From: Oscillospiraceae bacterium
GTDB lineage: Bacteria; Bacillota; Clostridia; Oscillospirales; Oscillospiraceae
Direction: 5' to 3'
NCBI GenBank assembly: GCA_015068225.1
Contig: SVKX01000005.1
Span: 1-64,000, forward strand
DNA length: 64,000 bases
This document shows, in pieces, positions 51,587 through 58,718 of this stretch (the first letter of the stretch is position 1; every line of letters begins with the position of its first letter). The position numbers and the translations under genes were made by a program. The notes beneath the pieces are model-generated. The model saw only the letters and a list, made by a program, of their open reading frames with translations, made no database searches and had not been told where the DNA came from.

Positions 51587-51676
51587 GAGGGATTCGATTG
51601 AATCAAGGTTGCGCTCCGTCAAGCCGTCGCGCGCGGCGCTGAGTGCGCGCCGCATTTAAATGGGTTCGAATCCCTC
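51587..51676 (-). repeat. tRNA-associated inverted T-arm element, copy C
   Basis: 90 bp bounded by perfect 11-bp inverted repeats GAGGGATTCGA (51587-51597) and TCGAATCCCTC (51666-51676), the T-arm of the neighbouring tRNA-Gln. On the minus strand it shows the TTTAAATGC box and a GC-rich hairpin GCGGCGC/GCGCCGC. The 15 bases 51583-51597 are identical to tRNA-Gln 3' positions 51733-51747. The other edge continues as ACCACCA, like the 3' end of a different tRNA. Confidence 0.75.
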
Positions 51677-51690
51677 ACCACCACAAATAA

Positions 51691-51726
51691 AAAATGCAGA
51701 TACCCAGATAGGTATCTGCATTTTTT
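51691..51726. terminator. terminator of tRNA-Gln
   Basis: 14-bp perfect stem 51691-51704/51711-51724 with A/T ends, between tRNA-Gln (leftward) and element C. Confidence 0.85.
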
Positions 51727-51799
51727 GGCAGAGGATGAGGGATTCGAACCCCCGCAAACGGAGTCAGAGTCCGGTGTGCTACCGTTACACTAATCCTCT
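51726..51799 (-). tRNA. tRNA-Gln(CTG)
   Basis: Minus-strand cloverleaf: acceptor AGAGGAT/ATCCTCT, D-arm GTGT/GCAC, anticodon loop CTCTGAC (anticodon CTG), T-arm GGGGGTTCGAATCCCTC, encoded CCA. One mismatch at the end of the anticodon stem. Promoter at 51831-51858. Confidence 0.93.
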
Positions 51800-51830
51800 G
51801 TATTGTTGACTCCGCATAAGCACGGATTTC

Positions 51831-51858
51831 ATTATACGCAAAATGTGGAAAAAGTCAA
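51831..51858 (-). promoter_or_regulatory. promoter of tRNA-Gln
   Basis: Minus strand TTGACT (51858-51853), 16-bp spacer, TATAAT (51836-51831). Confidence 0.8.
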
Positions 51859-51888
51859 GAAGTTTTTTTCTGAATTATAAAGTTTTTC

Positions 51889-51917
51889 CTGCCGGACAAA
51901 TCTAGCTTGCCCGGCAG
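51889..51917 (-). terminator. possible terminator of the DUF5662 gene
   Basis: 7-bp stem CTGCCGG/CCGGCAG with a 15-base loop; on the minus strand followed by AAAAAC rather than a T-run, so weak. Confidence 0.35.
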
Positions 51918-51956
51918 AATGGATTCTATACATAAAACTTCAAAATGGCAACTGTG

Positions 51957-52541
51957 TTACGCCTCCCAAGGAAACGGCTTGCCCTTCAGCACATGCCGGC
52001 GCATATAGCGAAAAGCCTCTTTCTCGCCCTGCTCTTTCAGCATGGTCAGCAGCAATTCCAGTTCCCGCCGGGTTTTGGGGTGCATTAGCTCCCGCTCTCT
52101 GCTTTTTTCAAAGTAGGCAAGGGCAGAACCGGCAGTATAATTCTTCCCCTGGTATACCATGCAGGCGGCCCGCCGGTCCATGACCTGCTCCACCAGATAT
52201 TTTCGGGGCATGGGTACGGATTCGTAACACCGGGTCTGGCGATTCATATCCGTCCAGTACTCGTAATGATGCCGGTTGCGGCCTTTGTGGTGCATCCATG
52301 CTTCCGAGAAACCTTTGTCTTCCCGCTCTGCGGTATTGGGGCTGCGGTTTCCCTGATAATATTTTGCGCCGGTCCAGAATTCGGTAGGGGAGTATTTGGA
52401 CAGGTCATGGACCAGACCCTGCCAGTACAGCCCCACCCGGAAACAGCCGGCCATCACAAGCAACCGGTGATGGGTTATGGTTTTGAAATGCTGCCAGACC
52501 TTCATACAAGTGTTCCTCACGGGCGTTGATTTGCATTCCAT
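51957..52541 (-). CDS. DUF5662 family protein
   Basis: 194 residues from the ATG at 52541 (AGAGG upstream). The conserved core of DUF5662 is clear: HFKTITHHRLLVMAGCFRVGLYWQGLVHDLSKYSPTEFWTGAKYYQGNRSPN and AWMHHKGRNRHHYEYW. The spaced His and Asp residues (HDLSKYS, HHKGRNRHH) suggest an HD-like metal-binding fold, perhaps a phosphohydrolase; activity is not known. Typically found in gut Clostridia as an isolated gene, as here between two tRNA genes. Confidence 0.8.
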   Translation of the reverse strand: MECKSTPVRNTCMKVWQHFKTITHHRLLVMAGCFRVGLYWQGLVHDLSKYSPTEFWTGAKYYQGNRSPNTAEREDKGFSEAWMHHKGRNRHHYEYWTDMNRQTRCYESVPMPRKYLVEQVMDRRAACMVYQGKNYTAGSALAYFEKSRERELMHPKTRRELELLLTMLKEQGEKEAFRYMRRHVLKGKPFPWEA

Positions 52542-52600
52542 TATAACCTCTTTGCACAGACTTTGCAAGCAGGATAGAGGTTATTCTGGAACATCGAAAG

Positions 52601-52686
52601 GGACTCGTTTGCATTTTCGCCGACCTCGAGCCGTCGGCGGCAACGCTCGTCCGCGCTGCACGCGCTGCATTTAATTTTCCGAGTCC
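52601..52686 (-). repeat. tRNA-associated inverted T-arm element, copy D
   Basis: 86 bp bounded by GGACTCG (52601-52607) and CGAGTCC (52680-52686). The 13 bases 52595-52607 are identical to tRNA-Arg(ACG) positions 52752-52764. On the minus strand: TTAAATGC box, GC-rich middle with TTGCCGCC, hairpin CGCCGAC/GTCGGCG (52618-52624/52633-52639), then GGCGAAAATGCAAACGAG, which is shared with copy B. Confidence 0.75.
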
Positions 52687-52698
52687 TTGGGAAGGTAT

Positions 52699-52737
52699 AA
52701 AAAATAATCCGAACCCGCAAATGTGGTTCGGATTATT
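52699..52737 (-). terminator. terminator of tRNA-Arg(ACG)
   Basis: 13-bp perfect stem 52703-52715/52725-52737; on the minus strand followed by TTTTTATACC. Confidence 0.8.
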
Positions 52738-52743
52738 CTTCTT

Positions 52744-52820
52744 TGGTACGCCGAAAGGGACTCGAACCCCCGACCTACTGATTCGTAGTCAGTCACTCTA
52801 TCCAACTGAGCTATCGGCGC
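52744..52820 (-). tRNA. tRNA-Arg(ACG)
   Basis: Minus-strand cloverleaf: acceptor GCGCCGA/TCGGCGT, D-stem GCTC/GAGT, anticodon stem ACTGA/TCAGT with loop CTACGAA (anticodon ACG, read as inosine after editing), T-arm GGGGGTTCGAGTCCC, encoded CCA. Promoter at 52848-52876. Confidence 0.96.
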
Positions 52821-52847
52821 ATAGACGCTTCTTCAAAGCGCCTGTAT

Positions 52848-52876
52848 ATATTAGCACAGGCATATAAAAAATGCAA
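52848..52876 (-). promoter_or_regulatory. promoter of tRNA-Arg(ACG)
   Basis: Minus strand TTGCAT (52876-52871), 17-bp spacer, TAATAT (52853-52848). Confidence 0.65.
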
Positions 52877-52892
52877 GTACTTTTTTCAAAAA

Positions 52893-54503
52893 TTAACGAA
52901 TATTTTCACGGCGTTTGGCGGTGCGTTTTTTCTTGCGGCGATTGTGCAGAACGCGTGGTACAGTCAGCACACCGATCAGCGCAATGATCAGAAGCACAAG
53001 AAAAACGATTGCAATTGTCAATTCATTTTGCTCTCGCTGTTTCAGCTGTTCCTGCTCCAATCGCTCCTGTTCCAGCCGTTCCTGCTCCAATCGCTCCTGT
53101 TCCAGCCGTTCCTGCTCCAGCCGTTCCTGCTCCAGGCGCTCTTGCTCCAGGCGCTCTTGCTCCAGGCGCTCCTGTTCCAGGCGCTCCTGTTCCAGCCGTT
53201 CCTGCTCCAGGCGCTCCTGTTCCAAGCGCTCCTGCTCTGCATAGGTGACGATGTTTTCCAGAAAATCGTTCTTTTTAACATCCTCGCCGACCAGAGACCG
53301 GTAAAGGCCGAATTTGCAGGGGTTATAGGTAGATATCTGGGAGGCACTGGTGACCGGAGTGCCGCCCACGGCCATATCTACCCAGTTGATCCACTTGGTA
53401 AACCATGTATACTGCTGGGATTCATGGCAGGGATATCCCAGTTTCTGGGTAACTGCAAAGGCAGTCAGGCCATCAAAGCGTTGAAGCGGTGCATCGTAAT
53501 TCACCTCAATGGGGTTTTCGTCATACAGATGGAGATACAGCTTGGGAATATCCCATGTGCCGTATTTTTCAGCAGATTCCGGGAAAAAGGCGGCATTGCC
53601 CGACATTTCCAGCGACTTTACAAGCAGGTCGGAATAGACCATATGCATTCCGTGACCATATTCGCCCTTCAGATCGTGACCAATAGCCACCTGCGGGCGG
53701 AACCGGCGGATCTGCTCTACGACGAAGCTTTGCAGATGTTCCTTAGTGGTTCCAAGCTGGGCGTAGTAATCGTAAGTACCCAGCAGATCATCAATGCGGA
53801 AATCCGCAAAAGCGCCAAATACGGGATAAGCAGTTACTCCCACGGCCCAAAGTCCATTAAGCATTTCGTGGGTACGGGCGTTGGTCAGATTCCGGTGGTC
53901 GGTCAGATATACCACCTGAACACCGCAATCCTGCTCTGATGTATAACGGGGGAGGAGTCCGGCAAAAAACAGCTGATCGTCATCGCCGTGGGTGGCAAAC
54001 AGCACCAGATCAGCTTTGCCGTCCAGCGGTGCGCCCCAAACCTGCACATGCTCCGGGGGTGTGCCATCTGAAAACACGGAAAGCTCGCTGAGCCGCACAG
54101 TGCCGGAAAAGGTCAGAGTTACAGATTCCGGCAGTGCGCCGAAGGCCGCCTTCAGATCCACATATTCATGAAGAAAACAGTGCTGTCCTGTGGTGATGGA
54201 ATCACCGGTATCATTATTGGTGATGGTGTACTCAGCATATTCCAGATCAAACAGCAGGTAAAGACTGCCCATACCATCCGGATTCTCCAGTGTAATAGTT
54301 GGATTTGCGCCGGAAGTGGCATATTCTTTTATGTTTCCGTCTGTGAGGAAGTAGAAGGAATTGTAGCCGGTGCCGCTAAATGCAGTGTCGGCGGTAATAT
54401 CGGTGGCCTGTGCTGTGTTCTGGGCGAATGCGGTGGGGAGCTGACACGCCAGCAGACAAACGCAAAGCAGCATTGCACACAGCTTATAAAATACAGGTTT
54501 CAT
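52893..54503 (-). CDS. surface-anchored PIG-L family deacetylase with pentapeptide-repeat stalk
   Basis: 536 residues from the ATG at 54503 (GGAGGG). Signal peptide ([20 protein letters not shown]), a galactose-binding-like beta domain of about 130 residues, then a PIG-L/LmbE zinc deacetylase domain. The usual HPDDE reads HGDDD in [13 protein letters not shown], and the second metal site is in [12 protein letters not shown]. Near the C-terminus 12 copies of EQERL plus EQEQL form an uninterrupted charged helix (about 60 residues) leading to a transmembrane helix ([21 protein letters not shown]) and a basic tail. It should be held on the outer face of the membrane, deacetylating an amino-sugar glycan. 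Substrate unknown. Confidence 0.85.
   Translation of the reverse strand: MKPVFYKLCAMLLCVCLLACQLPTAFAQNTAQATDITADTAFSGTGYNSFYFLTDGNIKEYATSGANPTITLENPDGMGSLYLLFDLEYAEYTITNNDTGDSITTGQHCFLHEYVDLKAAFGALPESVTLTFSGTVRLSELSVFSDGTPPEHVQVWGAPLDGKADLVLFATHGDDDQLFFAGLLPRYTSEQDCGVQVVYLTDHRNLTNARTHEMLNGLWAVGVTAYPVFGAFADFRIDDLLGTYDYYAQLGTTKEHLQSFVVEQIRRFRPQVAIGHDLKGEYGHGMHMVYSDLLVKSLEMSGNAAFFPESAEKYGTWDIPKLYLHLYDENPIEVNYDAPLQRFDGLTAFAVTQKLGYPCHESQQYTWFTKWINWVDMAVGGTPVTSASQISTYNPCKFGLYRSLVGEDVKKNDFLENIVTYAEQERLEQERLEQERLEQERLEQERLEQERLEQERLEQERLEQERLEQERLEQERLEQERLEQEQLKQREQNELTIAIVFLVLLIIALIGVLTVPRVLHNRRKKKRTAKRRENIR
53059..53238 (-). repeat. 15-bp tandem repeat encoding EQERL
   Basis: Twelve in-frame 15-bp units with small variations (for example AGCCGTTCCTGCTCC and AGGCGCTCCTGTTCC on the plus strand). 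Because the unit is a multiple of 3, copy number can change without frameshift. Confidence 0.95.
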
Positions 54504-54533
54504 AAAAACCCTCCAAACTTGTCGAGTGCCCAT

Positions 54534-54562
54534 ATTATAGCAGAGAATGCAGCCAATGTCAA
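54534..54562 (-). promoter_or_regulatory. consensus promoter of the PIG-L gene
   Basis: Minus strand TTGACA (54562-54557), 17-bp spacer, TATAAT (54539-54534): perfect consensus, 11 bp from the divergent mutY -35. Confidence 0.85.
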
Positions 54563-54573
54563 AGCAGATCCGA

Positions 54574-54602
54574 TTGACGAAGCCGGGGAATTGTTGTAGA
54601 AT
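54574..54602 (+). promoter_or_regulatory. promoter of mutY
   Basis: TTGACG (54574-54579), 17-bp spacer, TAGAAT (54597-54602). Confidence 0.7.
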
Positions 54603-54625
54603 AAGGCGGCAAGGAGGTGGCACAA

Positions 54626-55657
54626 ATGGAGGTTTTTGAAAAGCTGCCCCGGGTGCTGCTTCCCTGGTACCGGGAAAACCGCCGGGAGCTTCCCTGGCGG
54701 CAGGACAAAGAGCCGTACCACGTCTGGCTGTCGGAGATCATGCTCCAGCAGACCCGTGTGGAGGCGGTGAAGGGGTACTACGCCCGCTTTCTGGAGGCGT
54801 TGCCCAGCATAGAGTCGCTGGCTAATTGCGACGACGGGCGGCTCCACAAGCTCTGGGAGGGCTTGGGATATTACAGCCGTGTACGGAATCTGAAAAAGTG
54901 CGCCCGGGTGATCATGGAATCCTACGGCGGCAGGTTTCCTCAAAGCTACGCTGAAGTTTTAAAACTTCCCGGGATTGGAGCATACACTGCCGGCGCTGTT
55001 TGCTCCATTTGCTTTGATCTTCCCACGCCGGCGGTGGACGGAAATGTTTTGCGGGTGATCGCCCGTCTGACAGAAGATGCAACGCCCATCGATACCCCTG
55101 CCTTTAAAACCAATGTCCGTCAGCGGCTGGAGAAGGTATATCCCCAACAGGCGGGAGATTTTACCCAGGCACTCATGGAACTGGGCGCTACAGTCTGCGG
55201 CCCAAATAAAAAGCCGGACTGCGAGAACTGCCCCTGCCGCAGGTTTTGCGGCGGTGCGCTCCATGGCACAGCGGAAAAGTACCCGGTCAAGCGGCCCAAA
55301 AGACAGAAAAAAGAGGAAGAGATGACGGTCTTCATTCTAAGCTGCGATGGGAAATATGCCCTGCAGAAGCGGCCAGATACAGGGCTTCTGGCGTCGTTGT
55401 GGCAGTTTCCAAACTGCCCGGGAAAGCAGGAACTTCAGCAGGCGCTGGAACTTGTACAGCAGTGGGGGCTGACACCCAAAGATATTTTGCGGCAAACAGA
55501 GCGAAGCCATATTTTTACCCACATTCGCTGGGAAATGCGGGGGATCTATATGGAAGTGGCTCTGCCAGCCGGAGAATTCACTTGGCTGAGTGCGGAGAAA
55601 ATAGAAAAAGAGGCTGCCTTGCCTACAGCGTTCCGGCAGTTTTGGGAGGAATTGTAA
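54626..55657 (+). CDS. mutY: A/G-specific adenine glycosylase MutY
   Basis: Base-excision repair enzyme removing adenine opposite 8-oxoguanine. 343 residues from the ATG at 54626 (AAGGAGG). [14 protein letters not shown], the helix-hairpin-helix [12 protein letters not shown] with catalytic Asp in [11 protein letters not shown], the four-cysteine iron-sulfur loop [18 protein letters not shown] and a C-terminal NUDIX-like 8-oxoG recognition domain are all present. Its stop is one base from the ATG of the next gene, so the two are co-translated. Confidence 0.96.
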   Translation: MEVFEKLPRVLLPWYRENRRELPWRQDKEPYHVWLSEIMLQQTRVEAVKGYYARFLEALPSIESLANCDDGRLHKLWEGLGYYSRVRNLKKCARVIMESYGGRFPQSYAEVLKLPGIGAYTAGAVCSICFDLPTPAVDGNVLRVIARLTEDATPIDTPAFKTNVRQRLEKVYPQQAGDFTQALMELGATVCGPNKKPDCENCPCRRFCGGALHGTAEKYPVKRPKRQKKEEEMTVFILSCDGKYALQKRPDTGLLASLWQFPNCPGKQELQQALELVQQWGLTPKDILRQTERSHIFTHIRWEMRGIYMEVALPAGEFTWLSAEKIEKEAALPTAFRQFWEEL

Positions 55658-55658
55658 C

Positions 55659-56444
55659 ATGTTTGACTACCATATGCACAGTCGTGTGTCCTACGACAGC
55701 GAGGTAGATCCTGCACAGATGGCCATAGCTGCCTGGGAGGCGGGTATGCAGGAGATCTGCTTTACTGACCATCTGGATTACGAACTGAAAAAACCCAGAG
55801 AAGTGCTTGCTTTTGATGTAGAAGACTATAACGCTGCTTATGATGAGCTGCACATCTCCGGCATTACCATCCGCAACGGCGTGGAGATCGGCATGACCCC
55901 ATGGAATGTAGATATTGTTCAGCACGATATTTCCCTGCGGCATTATGATTTTGTCATTGGATCTGTACACCACGTGGATGATCTGGATCCTTATTTCCCG
56001 GAATACTGGGAAGGCAAAACAGTTGTGCAGGGGGAACTTGCGATGCTGGAGGAGACCCTCAGGTGCGTGAAGCTCCACGATAACTTTGATGTGCTTGGCC
56101 ATCTGACTTATATCAGCAAGACCCGCTGCAATCCGGCACCCAGAATCATGCCCTTTTCCGATTACAGAGATCTGGTGGCGGAGATCATGAAGGTCCTGAT
56201 CGCCAAAGGAAAGGGCATGGAGATCAATACCAGCGGCGTGGACCGGGTAGGGGATTTTTTGCCGGGCAGAGAGTATCTGCAGTTGTTTAAGGATCTGGGC
56301 GGAGAAATCGTTACCACCGGCTCGGACGCCCATACACTGGACCGGCCTGGTCAGCACATTGCCGCTGCCACGGAGCTGCTGAAAGATATTTTCGGTCATG
56401 TATGCACCTTTATAGACCGCAAGCCTGTTTTTCATAAGCTGTAA
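55659..56444 (+). CDS. PHP-domain histidinol-phosphatase family protein
   Basis: 261-residue PHP-type phosphoesterase. Metal ligands in order: MFDYHMHSRVSYDS, CFTDHLDY, IGSVHHVDD, LGHLTYISK and TGSDAHTLDRPG. Closest to HisJ-type histidinol-phosphatase by length and motif order, but no his genes are near and many PHP proteins of this type have other phosphate monoesters as substrates. Begins 1 base after mutY stops and ends at a strong terminator. Confidence 0.82.
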   Translation: MFDYHMHSRVSYDSEVDPAQMAIAAWEAGMQEICFTDHLDYELKKPREVLAFDVEDYNAAYDELHISGITIRNGVEIGMTPWNVDIVQHDISLRHYDFVIGSVHHVDDLDPYFPEYWEGKTVVQGELAMLEETLRCVKLHDNFDVLGHLTYISKTRCNPAPRIMPFSDYRDLVAEIMKVLIAKGKGMEINTSGVDRVGDFLPGREYLQLFKDLGGEIVTTGSDAHTLDRPGQHIAAATELLKDIFGHVCTFIDRKPVFHKL

Positions 56445-56445
56445 A

Positions 56446-56477
56446 AAAAGCCGCTGTTTGCAAACAGCGGCTTTTCT
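56446..56477 (+). terminator. terminator of mutY operon
   Basis: 15-bp perfect stem 56446-56460/56461-56475 region with TTTTC after it. Confidence 0.8.
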
Positions 56478-56533
56478 ATTGCAGTATCGAAACCCAACAT
56501 ATTGTGTCTGTTTTTGCAGAAAAACGCCAGTAG

Positions 56534-56562
56534 TTGACTTTACAGTGAAAATTGCATATAAT
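56534..56562 (+). promoter_or_regulatory. promoter of parE
   Basis: TTGACT (56534-56539), 17-bp spacer, TATAAT (56557-56562). Confidence 0.8.
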
Positions 56563-56600
56563 ATATGAGAAAAATTGGCTAAATTAGGCAGGTAGACATT

Positions 56601-58586
56601 ATGGCTGCAAAAAAACAGGAACAATACGGAAATTCCAGTATTTCCATGCTGAAGGGTGAGGATCGGGTGCGTAAGCGTCCGGCGGTCATTTTCGGCTCGG
56701 ATGATCTGGAGGGCTGCAAGCACGCGGTGTTTGAGATCCTTTCCAACGCCATTGACGAGGCCAGAGAGGGCCATGGTGACACCATCATCGTCACCCGGTA
56801 CGAAGACCTCAGCGTAGAGGTGGAGGACTTTGGCCGCGGCTGTCCCGTGGATTATAATGAAAAGGAAAAGCGCTTTAACTGGGAGCTGGTTTTCTGCGAG
56901 ATGTACGCCGGCGGTAAATATGGAGAAAACGGGGAAAACTATGAGTATTCTCTGGGCCTGAACGGTCTGGGCTCCTGCGCCACTCAGTACGCCTCGGAGT
57001 TTTTCGATGCCACCATCCGGCGGGACGGTTTCCGCTATGATCTGCACTTTGAAAAGGGCCGCAATAAGGGTGGCCTGAAAAAAGAGCCCACCGACCGTGG
57101 CCGTAAGACCGGCTCATTGTTCCACTGGAAGCCCGATCCCCGGGTGTTTACGGATATCAACATCCCCGTGGAGTATTACCGGGATGTGCTGCGCCGACAG
57201 GCGGTGGTAAATAAGGGCATCCACTTCAAATTCCGCAATCAGGTGGGTAAAAAGTTTGAAGAGGAAGAATTCTGCTACGCCGACGGAATCAAGCAGTATA
57301 TCGAGGAGCTGGCAGGGGATAATGCTTTTACCATGCCTGTTTTCTGGGAAACCGAGCGCCGGGGCAAGGATGCGGAAAACCGTCCGGAGATGAAGCTGAA
57401 AATCACAGTATCTTTCTGCTTCTCCAAGCAGCTCAACCATATTGAGTATTACCACAATTCCTCGTGGCTGGAGTACGGCGGAAGCCCCGACCGGGCCGTT
57501 CGCCTGGGCTTTACCGCGGCTTTTGACAAGTACCTGCGGGATAACAACAAGTACACCAAGAACGAAAACAAGATTCTGTATCAGGACATTCAGGACAGTC
57601 TGGTGCTGGTGACCAACTGCTTCTCTACCATCGGCTGCTTTGAAAACCAGACCAAAAAATCCGTAAATTCCAAATTTACCCAGGAGGCCATGACCCAGTT
57701 CTTTAAGGAACAGCTGCAGGTCTGGTTCATTGAGAACAAGCAGGAGGCGGACCGGGCGGCAGACCAGATCCTTGTGAACAAGCGCTCCCGGGAATCCGCG
57801 GAGAAGACCCGCACCAGCATGAAAAAGCAGCTTTCCACCAAGCTGGACATCGCCAATCGGGTCCAGAAGTTTGTGGACTGCCGCAGCAAAGACACTGAAA
57901 AGCGGGAGCTGTATATCGTGGAGGGCGATTCCGCGTTGGGATCTGTCAAGCTGAGTCGGGATGCAGAATTTCAGGGCATTATGCCTGTCCGGGGAAAGAT
58001 CCTCAACTGCCTGAAGGCAGATTACAATAAGATTTTCGCCAGCCCCATTATCACCGACCTCATTAAGGTGCTGGGCTGCGGCGTAGAGGTTCAGGGCAAA
58101 AAAGCCAAGGAGCTAAGCAGCTTTGATATCGACAATCTGCGGTGGAATAAAGTGGTTATCTGTACCGACGCCGATGTGGACGGTTTTCAGATCCGCACCC
58201 TGATTTTGACCATGCTCTACCGGTTGTGTCCCACTTTGATTCGGGACGGCTATGTGTATATCGCGGAATCCCCGCTATTTGAGATCACCTGCAAGGATAA
58301 GACCTGGTTTGCTTACACTGAGCAGGAAAAGACCCAGATCCTCAAGGAACTGGAAGGGAAGAAGGTCACCCTGCAGCGGTCCAAGGGTTTGGGCGAGAAC
58401 GATCCGGAAATGATGTGGATGACCACCATGAACCCCGAAACCAGGCGGCTCATCAAGGTCATGCCTGAGGATGCGGAGCGCACCAGCTACTATTTTGATG
58501 TGCTGCTGGGAGATGCGCTCAATGACCGGAAGAATTTTATTGCTGAAAATGGCGCGAAATATCTGGATCTTGCGGATATTTCCTGA
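56601..58586 (+). CDS. parE: type II topoisomerase subunit B (ParE-like)
   Basis: ATPase subunit of a type IIA topoisomerase, 661 residues. GHKL ATPase motifs: FEILSNAIDEAREGH, VEDFGRGCPVDY, LGLNGLGSCATQ. TOPRIM motifs: VEGDSALGSVK (Glu) and CTDADVDGFQIRTLIL (metal-binding Asp). The lid and transducer differ clearly from housekeeping GyrB, and it pairs with parC downstream instead of gyrA, so it is the second type II enzyme (topo IV-like decatenase) of the cell. The ribosome site is weak (GCAGGTAG). A 99-bp dispersed repeat separates it from parC. Confidence 0.9.
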   Translation: MAAKKQEQYGNSSISMLKGEDRVRKRPAVIFGSDDLEGCKHAVFEILSNAIDEAREGHGDTIIVTRYEDLSVEVEDFGRGCPVDYNEKEKRFNWELVFCEMYAGGKYGENGENYEYSLGLNGLGSCATQYASEFFDATIRRDGFRYDLHFEKGRNKGGLKKEPTDRGRKTGSLFHWKPDPRVFTDINIPVEYYRDVLRRQAVVNKGIHFKFRNQVGKKFEEEEFCYADGIKQYIEELAGDNAFTMPVFWETERRGKDAENRPEMKLKITVSFCFSKQLNHIEYYHNSSWLEYGGSPDRAVRLGFTAAFDKYLRDNNKYTKNENKILYQDIQDSLVLVTNCFSTIGCFENQTKKSVNSKFTQEAMTQFFKEQLQVWFIENKQEADRAADQILVNKRSRESAEKTRTSMKKQLSTKLDIANRVQKFVDCRSKDTEKRELYIVEGDSALGSVKLSRDAEFQGIMPVRGKILNCLKADYNKIFASPIITDLIKVLGCGVEVQGKKAKELSSFDIDNLRWNKVVICTDADVDGFQIRTLILTMLYRLCPTLIRDGYVYIAESPLFEITCKDKTWFAYTEQEKTQILKELEGKKVTLQRSKGLGENDPEMMWMTTMNPETRRLIKVMPEDAERTSYYFDVLLGDALNDRKNFIAENGAKYLDLADIS

Positions 58587-58593
58587 TTGTCTC

Positions 58594-58692
58594 TGTCATT
58601 CCGAGGAAGCGTAGCGACCGTGGGAATCCCTCCAATATTCCAGAATCCATAGGGGATTGCCACACCAGTCTGCGGACTGGTTCGCAATGACA
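58594..58692 (+). repeat. dispersed palindromic repeat (REP/MITE-like) between parE and parC
   Basis: 99 bp with terminal inverted repeats TGTCATTCCGA (58594-58604) and TCGCAATGACA (58682-58692). Inside are the hairpin CCAGTC/GACTGG (58665-58670/58675-58680) and the halves GGGAATCCCTCC and GGGGATTGCC. This resembles non-coding repeats widely scattered in Oscillospiraceae and other genomes. No coding capacity. It lies 8 bp after the parE stop and 27 bp before the parC start. Confidence 0.8.
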
Positions 58693-58718
58693 CGATGTTT
58701 TTGAAAAGGAGCCAACTT

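Noticed and set aside
52915..53248. Long open frames opposite the EQERL repeat, encoding Ser/Cys- or Pro/Ala-rich repeats
   Set aside because: They are shadows of the 15-bp repeat in the PIG-L gene; they have no ribosome site or promoter and the sense protein has a signal peptide, catalytic domain and anchor.
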